Assembly (NCBI RefSeq): GCF_900114835.1
Contig: NZ_FOUJ01000004.1
Span: forward strand, 309,331 to 373,330
Reading direction: 5' to 3'
Origin: Methanolobus profundi
Lineage (GTDB): Archaea > Halobacteriota > Methanosarcinia > Methanosarcinales > Methanosarcinaceae
DNA: 64,000 bases
Part shown: one piece after another, positions 17,131-27,264 of the stretch
How the letters are laid out: every line of letters begins with the position of its first letter
How positions within the stretch are numbered: position 1 is the first letter of the stretch
The notes under the pieces: generated by a model
What the model was told of the DNA's origin: nothing
What the model saw: only the letters and a program-made list of their open reading frames with translations
The model's database searches: none
Position numbers and translations under genes: made by a program

Positions 17131-19932
17131 TTATTCTTCTTCATCTTTCCGATGCTTTGCCAGCAGGAACAATGCTCCTGCCAGTAGCGCCACGATCAGG
17201 ATAGTTACAGCCACCGGGAGAACATTACTATCATATTGTTCCTCAGGTGAGGGTATATCGTTATCTTCCCCGATGATCTCTTTTTCTTCATAAGCAGGTG
17301 CTTCTGATACTTCATCTCCAACTATACGGAAAGTTCCAAGCATGTCTGCCTTAGTACTGAAATATACGAACCCGGCACTCTCCCAACTCTGTTCTGTGGA
17401 GAGGTCTGTCCACTCTTCATCACGGTATGTTGCCAGACGTATTGTAGATGGGTCAACATTGTTATCGTCTATCCATTCCTGGCTAACTCTCAGATCGATG
17501 TCGATCTCATCAACATTGGCATTGCTTAGTGTTTCCTCTGTTCCGATGGTAATGCTGATAGCAGGTCCCTGAGGTCTGTCAGGATACTCAGATATTTTAC
17601 CTGTATCATTCTTCAGTATCTGGACCCTTGCAGCTACAAAACCTATGTTCCGGTCAGCTGTGAACTCCATACTTACTACAGGACCCTGTGGATCATCGAA
17701 TACGATCCTATTGGATCCGTTCTGTACGTATGTTACTGAAGTGTCGGTTGCAGTGGTATTCTCGGACCGGAAGCTTCCTCCCATGTACGTGGTTCTTCCT
17801 GTATCCTCGCTACTGCCCGATGTTGTACCAGGTATTGTAATAACGGAACTGGAAGAGGTAGTGTTGTAATAATGTGATGTGTTGTAGAATCTGACCGCAA
17901 ATGTATAGGTACCAGTTGCTGATCTGTTGTGCTGGAAGCTTGCATTCCCATCGGTAACAGCGATGGTGTCTGTTACTATCCCGTCACTTATAAGGTCTGC
18001 ATTTCCGATGAATGTCTCACTATATTCTCCAGTGACACTGGCATTGATCCAGAAATCCTCTCCCTTGCCCATAGTTCCTGAAGAGGGGCTGGAGACCATA
18101 ACAATATCCCTTGGTGTGATATCTATTGTAAAGACAGCCGAATCATTTTCAGCAGGGTTTGTATTATTAGCGTGAACAAGGACACTGATGGTCTGTATCG
18201 TGTCATTTGTTACTGTCTGGTTCAGCCATTTTGTCTCACCATCTGTTATAGTACCAGGATTACCGTCACTTATCCATGAAACATTATAGGAAATGGTCAC
18301 ATTGTCAGCAGTTTGATTTGTTACAGTGACAGAGTGGTTAAGATCGAAAGTTCCCCAGTCATAACTGAGGTTTGCAATATTTCCGAGACTGAGTATCGGA
18401 CTTGGCACGGCCAATGGGAGCTGGTCCACATTGCTTGTCATAAGTGTATAGCTTTCATCGGCTATTCCGTCACCATTGATATCAGGGTTTACCTCACTGA
18501 ACCCTGTTCCTGTTGGTGTGGCCCAGTAATTCCCTCCCAGATAGGTTCCACCAATGATATTAGTGCCTACTTGCAGCGTGGTATTCCATGTATTGCCGGA
18601 GTTCCCTCCTCCATCAACGAAATTGATCGAATTGTTGAAGAGATTATTGTAGATCAGATTGCTGGCTGCACTTATCAGACGGATACCGTTGGCGTTCAGA
18701 TGAGCTGTGTTGCCTGTAAGTGTATTGCTGCCGGATGAAAGTATAAGGAACCCTGCAACGGCACTGCTATTTGCAGCGTTCTCTGTCAGCACGTTCCCGT
18801 TACTGGCGTATGCCAGTGTGAAACCGTATCCATTGCTCTCTGCGGTATTATTTGTCACAGTGTTGGTATTTGAGACACCAAGGGCAAATCCCACACCATT
18901 GGAAGCGGCACTATTGTTCGCCAGTGTATTATCATCTGCATACTCCAGTGCTATACCATAATCAGGATTGAGGTTGGCCGTGTTCCCTGTGACCGTACAA
19001 TTGTGCGAAGCATCCAGCCAGATACCTATTTCCACATTGGAATTGACCGTGTTCCCAGTGACGGTATTATTGCTCGAAGCATCAAGATAGATACCATAGT
19101 GAGCATTAGAACCGGCTTCATTGTCCATTATTATGCTGTTGGTTGAAGTGTTCAGGGTGATACCATCAAAACCATTTGAGTAGGCCTTGTTATCTGTGAT
19201 CGTATTGCTGCTGGTGTTCTTCAGATGGAAACCGAACTGGGTGCTCAGATTAGCTATGTTCCCTGAAAGTGTGTTGCTAACTGAATCTGATATATAGAAA
19301 CCTCTGATGTTCGAGATCGCAGTGTTGTCTGTGATCGAGTTATTATCCGCACTATTCAGTCTGATTCCACTATCTGAATTATTTTGAAGATCATTGTCAG
19401 CCAGTGTATTGTTATCTGCTTCCTCAAGGTAGATACCGTAGGTGCCGGAGATGGCTGTTATATTGGATACAGTGGAACTGCTTGTATTGTACAGATAGAT
19501 ACTTTTCAAAGGAAGAGGTCCGCTCACGTTGAATCCGTCTATCAGTACATCGTAGGTGTCCGCTACATAGAATACGTTACCTGAAGCTGGTGCAACGATA
19601 TTTGTTGCAGATGCTCCCTCTGTTGAGATGATGTTTATACCGGACTTATTTACAATGACATTCTCAGTGTATGTATCTGGATATACAAATATGGTATCTC
19701 CGGAGCTGGAATTATCTACTGCTGCCTGTATGGTAGTATAGTTCCCGGGTCCTGCAACAGTGGTCACATTGAGGGTTCCTGCCGAAGCAATGCTAATACT
19801 GAGGACTATCATAGACAGGACGAACAGGCAAGTATATACACTGTTCTTAAATCTGGAAGCCATGTTCCATGGAGCAAAGAACTTTTTCAGGATTGAGATA
19901 AACGGGAGAGTATGCTGGAATTTTGCTGTCAT
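17131..19932 (-). CDS. NosD-like beta-helix surface protein with PGF-pre-PGF domain
   Basis: 933-residue exported protein. After a signal/anchor segment (about 31-52, ending near SIASAG) comes a right-handed beta-helix (about 70-450) built from repeats of the type N-T-x-T-x-N-x-A-x-x-N, the NosD/CASH pattern found in carbohydrate-binding or -cleaving proteins. Two beta-sandwich segments follow (about 480-720). A domain matching the archaeal PGF-pre-PGF type (about 740-890, with YVQNGSNRIVFDDPQGP) and a C-terminal membrane segment plus KHRKDEEE complete it. It should stand on the cell surface, anchored at the C-terminus. GAGGT sits 4 nt before the first ATG; Met24 is another possible start. 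Serine/threonine/asparagine rich. Confidence 0.85.
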   Translation of the reverse strand: MTAKFQHTLPFISILKKFFAPWNMASRFKNSVYTCLFVLSMIVLSISIASAGTLNVTTVAGPGNYTTIQAAVDNSSSGDTIFVYPDTYTENVIVNKSGINIISTEGASATNIVAPASGNVFYVADTYDVLIDGFNVSGPLPLKSIYLYNTSSSTVSNITAISGTYGIYLEEADNNTLADNDLQNNSDSGIRLNSADNNSITDNTAISNIRGFYISDSVSNTLSGNIANLSTQFGFHLKNTSSNTITDNKAYSNGFDGITLNTSTNSIIMDNEAGSNAHYGIYLDASSNNTVTGNTVNSNVEIGIWLDASHNCTVTGNTANLNPDYGIALEYADDNTLANNSAASNGVGFALGVSNTNTVTNNTAESNGYGFTLAYASNGNVLTENAANSSAVAGFLILSSGSNTLTGNTAHLNANGIRLISAASNLIYNNLFNNSINFVDGGGNSGNTWNTTLQVGTNIIGGTYLGGNYWATPTGTGFSEVNPDINGDGIADESYTLMTSNVDQLPLAVPSPILSLGNIANLSYDWGTFDLNHSVTVTNQTADNVTISYNVSWISDGNPGTITDGETKWLNQTVTNDTIQTISVLVHANNTNPAENDSAVFTIDITPRDIVMVSSPSSGTMGKGEDFWINASVTGEYSETFIGNADLISDGIVTDTIAVTDGNASFQHNRSATGTYTFAVRFYNTSHYYNTTSSSSVITIPGTTSGSSEDTGRTTYMGGSFRSENTTATDTSVTYVQNGSNRIVFDDPQGPVVSMEFTADRNIGFVAARVQILKNDTGKISEYPDRPQGPAISITIGTEETLSNANVDEIDIDLRVSQEWIDDNNVDPSTIRLATYRDEEWTDLSTEQSWESAGFVYFSTKADMLGTFRIVGDEVSEAPAYEEKEIIGEDNDIPSPEEQYDSNVLPVAVTILIVALLAGALFLLAKHRKDEEE

Positions 19933-20209
19933 GGAACCTCAATGAAAAGTTAGAATAATTATTACGTTTTGTTTGTATATGCACGAATAATATATTTTAT
20001 GCTATTTAAAATAGTACTTTTGTGATCAAATACAGTACACCATGTGAATATTTCCTATGTTATACTGTGAAAATGAAGGATATCATTTGTGCACTAAACT
20101 CTAATGTACAGAAGAATAGTTTTGTATGCCCACTGGCTTTGTCAGGATGTTCAACTGAGCATATCAAATTAAATAGAACAGACTAAAATAATAGAGAAAT
20201 AATGTGATA

Positions 20210-20863
20210 TTAAGCTTCACTTGAAGGACACAGACCGCTCACAACGCAGATGCCGCACTTCGGACGTCTGGCAATGCATACATTCCTGCCATGAAGGATC
20301 AATGTCATGGAAAGGTTCTCAAGGTCTTTCTTTTCTGCAAGTTCCATGAGGTCAATTTCTATCTTCTTCGGATCAGTGTTAGTTGTGAACCCGAGTTTCT
20401 GTGAAAGGCGGGTCACATGGGTGTCCACTGCAATACCTTCGATTATATCGTATCCTCTTGCAAGTACGATATTCGCTGTTTTTCTGCCAACTCCGGGCAG
20501 TTTCAACAAGTTCTCCATTGTGTCAGGGACCTTTCCACCGAACTCTGTCAGGATCAGCTGTGCACTTCCTATGATGTGCTTTGCCTTCTGGTGGTAGAAT
20601 CCTGTTGTGTAGATATCCTTTCCAAGCTCTGTAAGGTCAGCTTCAGCAAAATCCTCCACGTTCCTGTACCTTTTGAACAGCACCTGTGTTACCTTGTTCA
20701 CCTGTTTATCAGTACACTGGGCTGAGAGGATCGTTGCGACCAGCAGTTCCAGTGGATTCTTAAAATGAAGCATAGGCTCAGCATTGGGATACTCGCCTTG
20801 CAGAAGTTTGAATATCTGGTTGAAATTATCTCGATTGTCAGGAACAGCGGAATTCATAGGCAT
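20210..20863 (-). CDS. nth: endonuclease III, DNA glycosylase/AP lyase
   Basis: 217 residues, the normal size. Removes oxidised pyrimidines from DNA and cuts the AP site. Helix-hairpin-helix LPGVGRKTANIVL holds the catalytic Lys, AVDTHVTRLSQKLG holds the catalytic Asp, and the C-terminal C-x6-C-x2-C-x5-C (CIARRPKCGICVVSGLC) binds the [4Fe-4S] cluster. Stands between the por operon and the beta-helix gene as a single transcript. The 255-bp gap before it contains a TTTACGAT/ATCGTAAA inverted repeat. Confidence 0.96.
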   Translation of the reverse strand: MPMNSAVPDNRDNFNQIFKLLQGEYPNAEPMLHFKNPLELLVATILSAQCTDKQVNKVTQVLFKRYRNVEDFAEADLTELGKDIYTTGFYHQKAKHIIGSAQLILTEFGGKVPDTMENLLKLPGVGRKTANIVLARGYDIIEGIAVDTHVTRLSQKLGFTTNTDPKKIEIDLMELAEKKDLENLSMTLILHGRNVCIARRPKCGICVVSGLCPSSEA

Positions 20864-20949
20864 GAAATGGATTATGGTATGATACTTCTTAGCTTTATTG
20901 AGTACCCCATTGTTTCCACTAGAACTAAAAATAATAACATGAACAATAT

Positions 20950-20988
20950 TTTACGATGAATAAATAGGTGATAATATTTTATCGTAAA
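20950..20988. promoter_or_regulatory. spaced inverted repeat upstream of nth
   Basis: TTTACGAT (20950-20957) and ATCGTAAA (20981-20988) are perfect complements 23 bp apart, 87-125 bp before the nth start. The spacing is close to two helical turns. AT-rich setting raises the chance level. Confidence 0.3.
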
Positions 20989-21118
20989 TATAAGTTGACG
21001 GAATAATTCTCATATCCCAAAGCAATAAAAGTGAGGACTCTCTGAAAGTGAGTATTAGGATATAAAGCTAACGAATAGAAAACTGTCTTGAAAAATAAAA
21101 AGAAGAAAAGATACGGGT

Positions 21119-21994
21119 TTAGAGCCCGTAAACTTCAATGTTCTTGTTAGCGAGTGCCTGGATCTTAGCGATCTCTTCAGCTCCACCTTCCATGGTGAAA
21201 AGGTGCTTGAAACGACGCTGCATCTTAAGGTAGTCCTCGACCGGTCTGATGTTCTTGCCGATCTTTCTGACCTTGGTAACTTCGCCTTCTTCAACTTCGT
21301 ACAGTGGCCAGAGACCTGTCTGTACTGCCATCTTGGCGACCTCTACGGTCTTTGAAGTGTCGAATCCCCATCCTGTGGTACATGGAGCATGTGCGTGAAC
21401 ATAGGTTGGACCTTCGATGTCTACAGCCTTCTTCACCTTGTTGATCATGTCCTTTGGATATCCTATGGATGTGGTTGCAACATATGGTGCACCGTGTGCT
21501 ACCATAATAGCAGGCATGTTCTTCTTTGGTCTGTCGTTTCCGAAGGAAACCTTTCCAGCAGGGCTTGTTGTGGTTGATGCATTGAAAGGTGTTGCACCAC
21601 TTCTCTGCACACCAGTGTTCATGTAAGCCTCGTTGTCGATACAGACGTAAGTGAGGTCGTGACCTCTCTCGAAGGCTCCTGAGATGGAACGCATACCGAT
21701 ATCAAGTGTTGCACCATCTCCTCCCATAACAAGTACCTTGGCTTTATCCGCTTTGCCGAGTGCCTTAAGAGCAGCCTCAACACCGGAGCCTACAGCAGCT
21801 GCATTCTCGAAAAGTGAGTGTACCCATGGTACATCCCATGCAGTTTCTGGGTATGGGGTGGTCATAACTTCAAGACATCCGGTAGGGTTGATGACTATAC
21901 AGTCCTCTCCGGCGCCCATAAGTGCGAACTTTGCAGCCATTGCGTCACAGCAACCTGCACATCCTCTGTGTCCCGGGGCTAGAAGTGATTTCAT
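21119..21994 (-). CDS. porB: pyruvate:ferredoxin oxidoreductase, beta subunit
   Basis: Thiamine-pyrophosphate subunit of pyruvate synthase, which joins acetyl-CoA and CO2 into pyruvate with reduced ferredoxin in methanogens. The N-terminal CAGCC and the later Cys in PTGCLEV supply cluster ligands; the TPP motif is [13 protein letters not shown] through to [10 protein letters not shown]. 291 residues is the usual archaeal length. Its ATG overlaps the porA stop by 4 nt (ATGA), so the two are translationally coupled. Last gene of porCDAB. Confidence 0.97.
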   Translation of the reverse strand: MKSLLAPGHRGCAGCCDAMAAKFALMGAGEDCIVINPTGCLEVMTTPYPETAWDVPWVHSLFENAAAVGSGVEAALKALGKADKAKVLVMGGDGATLDIGMRSISGAFERGHDLTYVCIDNEAYMNTGVQRSGATPFNASTTTSPAGKVSFGNDRPKKNMPAIMVAHGAPYVATTSIGYPKDMINKVKKAVDIEGPTYVHAHAPCTTGWGFDTSKTVEVAKMAVQTGLWPLYEVEEGEVTKVRKIGKNIRPVEDYLKMQRRFKHLFTMEGGAEEIAKIQALANKNIEVYGL

Positions 21995-23205
21995 AGTAGT
22001 TCCTCCTTCACATCAGTGAACTGGCTCTCGATCTTGATACCTGTCTTCATGACCTCTTCTGCTTCATCAATGATCTTCTCGATCGTGTCGATCTTGATGT
22101 CACGTCCACCGTGTCCTATCATATAGCCTACGACAGGTACTCTGATGTCAGTGTTGTAGAGTGAGGACTTTGTTTCGGTGAAGAGTGCACCTTCGTTAAG
22201 TCCGAGTGAGATGTTCTTGTCAAGCACAACAACTACCTTTGCATCCTTGACAACATTCTTGATAGCTTCAACAGGGAATGGTCTAAATGATCTGACCTTC
22301 AGAAGACCGACCTTTACATTCCTGTCTCTGAGTTTATCAATGACGTCCTTAATGGTTCCGACAATGGATCCCATTGCCATGATGATGATGTCTGCATCAT
22401 CTGTTCGATACTCGTCAATAAGTCCTCCGTAGTATCTTCCGTATACGTCGTAGAATTCATTTGCTACATCCTCTATCTTCTTAAGGGCTTTCTGCATTGC
22501 CTGTTCCTGCAGGTACCTGAACTCTGTGTAGTAGTTAGGGTCTGCGAATGCTCCGAAGCTCAGTGGGTTCTTTGGATCAAGAACGTGCTCTGGCTCGTAT
22601 GCAGGCAGGAATTCATCTGTGAGGTCCTGTTCAAGAAGTACAACAGGTTCGTAAACGTGTGAAAGGATAAAACCGTCCATACAGGTCATTGAAGGCATGA
22701 GGATGTCCTTGTCCTCTGATATCTTGTATGCCTGTGCGGTCATATCTGATATTTCCTGTGTGTTCTCTGCATAGAGCTGTAACCATCCGGTGTCTCTCTG
22801 GGAGATCGCATCCTGGTGGTCATTCCATATGCTGATAGGAGCACTGACAGCTCTGTTAGCGATGGTCATCACAACAGGGAGTCTCATACCTGAGATGTTG
22901 AACAGTACCTCATGCATAAGTTCAAGACCCTGTGAGGTTGTTGCTGAATAACATCTTGCACCGGCTGCTGAAGAACCTACAAGTGCAGAGAGTGCTGAGA
23001 ACTCAGATTCTACATTGATGTATTCACAGTTTGGTATCTCACCGTCTGCCATGAATTGTGAGAGATCCTCTACAATGTGGGTCTGTGGTGTGATAGGATA
23101 TGCTGAGATAACGTTTGGTCTGCAGACCTTAGCAGCGTGTGCAACAGCGTATGATCCTTCTACAACGACCATCTTGCTCTTATCAAGTTTGTTCTCTGGT
23201 GCCAT
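21991..23205 (-). CDS. porA: pyruvate:ferredoxin oxidoreductase, alpha subunit
   Basis: 404 residues. Holds the pyrimidine-binding half of the TPP site and domain II of the enzyme. Visible features are the N-terminal [31 protein letters not shown], the [13 protein letters not shown] region and the C-terminal transketolase-C-like part ([17 protein letters not shown]). It follows porD directly, with the start one base after the porD stop, and overlaps porB. Works only as part of the PorABCD complex in the cytoplasm. Confidence 0.97.
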   Translation of the reverse strand: MAPENKLDKSKMVVVEGSYAVAHAAKVCRPNVISAYPITPQTHIVEDLSQFMADGEIPNCEYINVESEFSALSALVGSSAAGARCYSATTSQGLELMHEVLFNISGMRLPVVMTIANRAVSAPISIWNDHQDAISQRDTGWLQLYAENTQEISDMTAQAYKISEDKDILMPSMTCMDGFILSHVYEPVVLLEQDLTDEFLPAYEPEHVLDPKNPLSFGAFADPNYYTEFRYLQEQAMQKALKKIEDVANEFYDVYGRYYGGLIDEYRTDDADIIIMAMGSIVGTIKDVIDKLRDRNVKVGLLKVRSFRPFPVEAIKNVVKDAKVVVVLDKNISLGLNEGALFTETKSSLYNTDIRVPVVGYMIGHGGRDIKIDTIEKIIDEAEEVMKTGIKIESQFTDVKEELL

Positions 23206-23466
23206 TTATTTCTCCTCCAGGACCATTTCAATTGCGCTCTTTGGACATTCGTTCGCACAGATCCCACATCCTTTGCAGAAATCATAGTCGAACTCAAAGA
23301 ATCCGTCATCCCTTGGGTTTATTGAACTGTCTGGACACAGGAGTTCGCATAACTTACATTTGATACATTTATCGTAGTCATAAACCGGCTTGAAAGTTCT
23401 CCATCCACCGGTCTTGTTGACCCTTGTGGTGCCTGCTTCACAGACCCCGCCTGGTAAGATAGTCAT
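23206..23466 (-). CDS. porD: pyruvate:ferredoxin oxidoreductase, delta (ferredoxin) subunit
   Basis: 86-residue 2[4Fe-4S] ferredoxin subunit. Two cluster motifs are complete: CIKCKLCELLCPDSS and CKGCGICANECPKSA. It passes electrons between the TPP subunit clusters and free ferredoxin. The N-terminal segment up to GGWRTFKPVYDYDKC is the usual extension of archaeal PorD. Sits between porC and porA with gaps of a few bases. Confidence 0.97.
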   Translation of the reverse strand: MTILPGGVCEAGTTRVNKTGGWRTFKPVYDYDKCIKCKLCELLCPDSSINPRDDGFFEFDYDFCKGCGICANECPKSAIEMVLEEK

Positions 23467-23469
23467 TTC

Positions 23470-24012
23470 TTAAGCCTCCTTCATCATATTGTATGCTTCC
23501 TGGATCGCTTCAGCGTTCTTGTCTCCGACTTTGCCAGGGAACCTTTCTTTTACAGCTTCCATAATGGATTCAGGCTGTATCTCGCCTGTTGCACCTGCAA
23601 AAGCACCAAGAAGGACGGTATTAACGATAGGTCTGCCGATAATGTCCAGTGCGATCTTTGTTGCATTCACTGTCATTATCTTTGCCTTTGTGTCGATGTC
23701 GAACTTGTCAGCATCGAAATCACTGTTGATAATAAGTATGCCGTCTTCCTTAAGACCACTTGCAACGTCCACGACTTCAAGGAGTGTTGGGTCCTGTACT
23801 ATAACATAGTCTGGTTCGTAGATCTGGCTTCTGAGCCTGATGGGTTCATCGTTGATCCTTGTGAATGCCTGGACCGGTGCTCCCCTCCTTTCCACTCCGA
23901 ATGCGGGGAAGGCCTGGCTGAATTTCCCGTCTGCAAAAGCAGCAACGGCCAAAAGTTCAGCAGCTGTGACAGAGCCCTGTCCACCTCGACCGTGTATTCG
24001 TATTTCTTTCAT
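23470..24012 (-). CDS. porC: pyruvate:ferredoxin oxidoreductase, gamma subunit
   Basis: 180-residue gamma subunit (porC in methanogen usage, porG elsewhere). Starts [21 protein letters not shown], the signature of the 2-oxoacid:acceptor oxidoreductase gamma domain, and keeps [15 protein letters not shown]. First gene of the operon; GGAG lies 8 nt before the ATG. A 267-bp upstream region with a CCGATA/TATCGG hairpin separates it from dus. Central carbon gene, so expression should be high. Confidence 0.96.
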   Translation of the reverse strand: MKEIRIHGRGGQGSVTAAELLAVAAFADGKFSQAFPAFGVERRGAPVQAFTRINDEPIRLRSQIYEPDYVIVQDPTLLEVVDVASGLKEDGILIINSDFDADKFDIDTKAKIMTVNATKIALDIIGRPIVNTVLLGAFAGATGEIQPESIMEAVKERFPGKVGDKNAEAIQEAYNMMKEA

Positions 24013-24061
24013 CTAGAATTCTCCATAAACCGTGTGTAAATAACAAATATAACAATTTATT

Positions 24062-24084
24062 CCGATAGCAAACGTTTTTATCGG
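24062..24084. promoter_or_regulatory. inverted repeat in the por operon upstream region
   Basis: CCGATA (24062-24067) and TATCGG (24079-24084) are separated by 11 bp, 50-72 bp before porC. May be an operator or a leader hairpin. The rest of the 267-bp gap is AT-rich without a gene. Confidence 0.3.
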
Positions 24085-24279
24085 TAACACTGCCGTACTG
24101 TGTCGAAGAATAGTGCCTAAAAAGCACCGTATTTTTCGTCAACTGACGTTAAATGCAATGTTTAATTGTGTAGAATCTATTAATTACTATTTAGTCTTTC
24201 GGTATTTTACACCGTTAATTACACAGACTTTAATAAAAAGTGAAAAATTAAAATAAGCCAGATGGTCTAATAAAAAGTA

Positions 24280-25236
24280 TCAATCGGCATGTTTACACAT
24301 TTCATCCAGACTTTGCAGGATATCTTCAATAGTATCAGACTCTGAAATACTTCTCCTTATATGTCTGCCATTTCTCATCCCACGGGTGAACCATTGTGCT
24401 TGCGCCTTTATGTGTACCGTATGCATCAGATCATACTCTTCCAGAAGCCTGAAGTATTCCCGGAGATCTGTAATTCTCTGGCTACATTTATTGTATTCCA
24501 GCATTTCCCCGGTCTCAAGGAAATGGGATATACGCTTGAAAAGGAAAGGATTGCCCATTGCAGCTCTGCCGATCATTATACCGTCACACTCAGTATATTC
24601 AAGTATCTGCTTTGCAGATATCTCATCAACGACATCCCCATTGGCGATCACAGGTATGCTCAGTTCCTGCTTTATCCTCCTCACATAGTCATGGTTCGCC
24701 TTGCCTGAATATTGCTGTTGCCTTGTTCTTCCGTGAACAGTGATCGCAGAAGCCCCTGCACTCTCTATCAGATGAGCTATCTCCAGTGTCTTCTCCATAT
24801 CCTCAAGGATGCGTATCTTGGCAGTGACAGGAGTGGAGAGATCATCTGAGAGTTCCTTTACGATCTCATGTATCAGTTCCGGGGATCTTAGAAGAGCAGA
24901 TCCGCAACCATCCTTTGTAAGAAGTCTTGCAGGGCAGCCAAAGTTTATGTCGATGATCTCAGGCTGGTATATCTCCTCTATCCGAAGGGCAGCCTTTGTC
25001 ATAATTTCCGGTGAGTTTCCGAATATCTGGATCCCTAATGGTCGCTCATCCTCACAGCTCATACCACGACTGAGTGTCTTTTCATTCTCGTATATGACAG
25101 CGTCTGCACTGATCATTTCTGAGTATGTAATAGATGCTCCATATCTTTTGCACATAAGGCGGAACGGCAGATTGGTAACGTTTGCCATTGGAGCCAGCAG
25201 GATATTTCCGGGGATCTTAAGATCTGCAATTTTCAT
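24280..25236 (-). CDS. dus: tRNA-dihydrouridine synthase
   Basis: 318-residue FMN enzyme that reduces uridine in the tRNA D-loop. N-terminal TIM barrel with ILLAPMANVTNLPFR, the catalytic Cys in INFGCPARLLTKDGCGSALL, the flavin-contact VTAKIRI and HGRTRQQQYSG, and DGIMIGRAAMGNP near the end of the barrel, then a helical tRNA-binding domain. The position specificity cannot be told. Divergent from the UPF0200 operon with a 199-bp gap. Confidence 0.95.
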   Translation of the reverse strand: MKIADLKIPGNILLAPMANVTNLPFRLMCKRYGASITYSEMISADAVIYENEKTLSRGMSCEDERPLGIQIFGNSPEIMTKAALRIEEIYQPEIIDINFGCPARLLTKDGCGSALLRSPELIHEIVKELSDDLSTPVTAKIRILEDMEKTLEIAHLIESAGASAITVHGRTRQQQYSGKANHDYVRRIKQELSIPVIANGDVVDEISAKQILEYTECDGIMIGRAAMGNPFLFKRISHFLETGEMLEYNKCSQRITDLREYFRLLEEYDLMHTVHIKAQAQWFTRGMRNGRHIRRSISESDTIEDILQSLDEMCKHAD

Positions 25237-25435
25237 AGGGATCGTGTTGCTGGTGCCATTAGCAGTTCAATGGCACGTGTTTTTTGGATGTAGGTATATT
25301 TGTGATATTAACAGGGATCGTTCTATCGAAGGGTATACTAATATATAAGTAGGATGTATGGAAAAATCTATTGAAATTACTTGAAGTAACTCTTATTCCT
25401 TAACTACAAATACACAAAATAGAACAGGTTCATCT

Positions 25436-25972
25436 ATGACTAAGATCTTAGCTTTTGTTGGAATGCCGGCCTCGGGCAAATCAGAGGCAGCATCCGTTCT
25501 TCGCCGCGCAGGTATCACTGTTATCAATATGGGAGATGTGATCAGGGAAGAGGTCGTCCGAAGGGGACTGGAACCTACTGATGCCAATACAGGTGGTGTC
25601 GGAACTGACCTTCGTGAGAAAGAAGGCAGAGATGCCGTTGCAAAGAGATGTATCCCAAAGATCAGGGATGCAGATGAGGATTTCATCGGAATAGATGGTG
25701 TTCGCAGTGTTCCCGAAGTAGAGCTTTTTAAAGAGGCATTCGGAGATGATTTTACACTTGTGTCCGTGGATTCTCCTCTTGAGATCAGGTTCGATCGTGT
25801 TCTTGCACGTAAGAGATGTGATGATATGAAGGACATCAGTGAGCTTAAGGTCAGGGATGATCGTGAACTTGGATGGGGTATGGGTGAAGCCATGGAGATC
25901 GCTGACCTTGTTGTCGAGAACAACAGCACCCTTGAGGAGTTCAGAAAAAAGATCACAGCACTTGTGGAATAA
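25436..25972 (+). CDS. UPF0200 family nucleotide kinase-like P-loop protein
   Basis: 178 residues with Walker A GMPASGKS at 9-16 and a fold related to dephospho-CoA and adenylate kinases (LRRAGITVINMGDVIREEV is the substrate-binding-like segment; RFDRVLARKR a lid-like one). Archaeal family without an assigned substrate. First of three tightly packed genes: 18 bp to the UPF0201 gene, which overlaps the third by 4 nt. This order with UPF0201 recurs in euryarchaea to my knowledge, which hints at a shared role, perhaps in RNA or nucleotide metabolism. Confidence 0.88.
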   Translation: MTKILAFVGMPASGKSEAASVLRRAGITVINMGDVIREEVVRRGLEPTDANTGGVGTDLREKEGRDAVAKRCIPKIRDADEDFIGIDGVRSVPEVELFKEAFGDDFTLVSVDSPLEIRFDRVLARKRCDDMKDISELKVRDDRELGWGMGEAMEIADLVVENNSTLEEFRKKITALVE

Positions 25973-25990
25973 GTAGCAGGACCAGTTATT

Positions 25991-26434
25991 ATGATAAAGG
26001 TTACAGTTTCAGTGGTTGTCAATCCCACAGAGAGCAAGGATAAGGTCTCCTCTGCTCTGAGCCAGTTATTCCCTGATATCGACTTCGATTACGAGGAAAT
26101 GCCAGAAAAGAGTGGCCAGTTCATAGGTGAAAGTGATATCTATGGTCTTAAGAACATCCACCATATGATCAGGGAAGAAGAGATAATCGATACCTCCCGT
26201 ACAAGACTCAATGTGGGTCTATCAGAGGATGGTCTGGAAACATCTTTCATCATCAGTAAACAGGTAGCTACTGTTGGACGCCTGAACTATCCGGCTCAGG
26301 CAGAACCCCTTGGCTCTATAGATGTGACCATCGAAGCAGATGATACGTCAGAAATGGAGAGGTTCTTCGACTGGCTTACACCTCCAACAGAGGCGGGGGT
26401 TCCTGATTTTGAAATGGATATAAAGGATGTATGA
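25991..26434 (+). CDS. UPF0201 family RNA-binding-like protein
   Basis: 147-residue archaeal protein of the UPF0201 family, related to the RNA-binding fold of ribosomal protein L5. It starts IKVTVSVVVNPTESKDKV and has the conserved strand segment around GLSEDGLETSFIISKQVA. It probably binds RNA or ribosomes, but the target is unknown. Its stop overlaps the next start (ATGA at 26431), so it is translationally coupled to the TIM-barrel protein. Confidence 0.85.
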   Translation: MIKVTVSVVVNPTESKDKVSSALSQLFPDIDFDYEEMPEKSGQFIGESDIYGLKNIHHMIREEEIIDTSRTRLNVGLSEDGLETSFIISKQVATVGRLNYPAQAEPLGSIDVTIEADDTSEMERFFDWLTPPTEAGVPDFEMDIKDV

Positions 26435-27210
26435 ATATGAATGTCAGGAACCTGAGCTTCTCATCACGTGCAGCGGTGGAAGATCCGTTCAACTGGGCTT
26501 ACAAGCTTGAGGATATCGGATATACCGGCTGGGAAATTGTACAGGAAGGCTCACAATGCCTCAATGATGAGAACATCCGGCAGGTTCGTGACATAACTGA
26601 TACAACCAACCTTACTCTTACAATGCACCTGCCGTTCTCAGATATGAACCTGGCAGGTCTTAACACAGGGATACACGATGAAGTGATGCGTCAGATGGAA
26701 TATTATCTGGAAATGGCATCAGATATCGTGGAGCTTGCAGTGCTGCACCCGGGTTATCTTTCTCCATATGGCAATCAGGTCCCTGACAGGGCCTGGGAGG
26801 TCAACATCGGATCAGTTCAGAGACTATGTGACTTTGCATCGGACAGAGGCATTCTCATTGCTGTTGAGAACATGCCGGATATCCCGAAGATCTACGGAAA
26901 GGTCCCTGATGAGATGCTTGAGATAATGGAACAGGTGGACAGGGAAAATGTTGGAATGACCCTTGATGTCGGACACGCCAACACAATGGGACTTGTGGAT
27001 GAGTTCGTAGAGAAGTGCCTCGGTAAGATAAAGCACATGCACATCCATGACAACCACGGAGCCCATGATGAGCACCTTCCTCTTGGACAGGGCAGCATCG
27101 ACTGGAAAAAGTTCATGGGTAGTATCTCAGATTACAAAGGCAGGCTTGTTACTGAGATGGGTAGTCTTGATGAGGGTAGGCAGTGTATCGAGTTTTTGAA
27201 AGGTCTCTGA
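26431..27210 (+). CDS. sugar phosphate isomerase/epimerase-type TIM barrel
   Basis: 259 residues of the xylose isomerase-like/AP endonuclease 2 barrel family. Metal-binding residues are visible in order: ENMPD (Glu), LDVGHANTM (Asp and His), HIHDNHG (His, Asp, His) and TEMGS (Glu). This set fits either an isomerase or an endonuclease IV-like fold, but the short length and lack of the endonuclease IV signatures favour a sugar or hydroxy-acid isomerase. Third gene of the UPF0200-UPF0201 operon; its substrate may explain that operon. Confidence 0.85.
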   Translation: MNMNVRNLSFSSRAAVEDPFNWAYKLEDIGYTGWEIVQEGSQCLNDENIRQVRDITDTTNLTLTMHLPFSDMNLAGLNTGIHDEVMRQMEYYLEMASDIVELAVLHPGYLSPYGNQVPDRAWEVNIGSVQRLCDFASDRGILIAVENMPDIPKIYGKVPDEMLEIMEQVDRENVGMTLDVGHANTMGLVDEFVEKCLGKIKHMHIHDNHGAHDEHLPLGQGSIDWKKFMGSISDYKGRLVTEMGSLDEGRQCIEFLKGL

Positions 27211-27264
27211 TCACCGAACATGAAAGTGTGAACTGATCACAAAATAAGGTGTATATTTTTCTTT

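Noticed and set aside
18313..18738. Long plus-strand open frame inside the surface-protein gene
   Set aside because: It is antisense to the beta-helix repeats; regular codon periodicity of the repeats keeps the opposite frame open. No ribosome site or family features.
17131..19932. Repeated pattern in the surface-protein gene as a possible repeat array or CRISPR
   Set aside because: The repeats are degenerate at DNA level and encode a beta-helix. No CRISPR-like direct repeats with unique spacers were seen anywhere.
1904..24220. ACACCGTTAA shared by the cysE palindrome and the dus-por gap
   Set aside because: The flanking arms do not match in spacing, and the second copy lies downstream of dus rather than at a promoter. 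Probably chance.
25393..26037. 214-residue minus-strand frame rich in Ser
   Set aside because: Antisense shadow of the UPF0200 kinase gene, which has a clear Walker motif.
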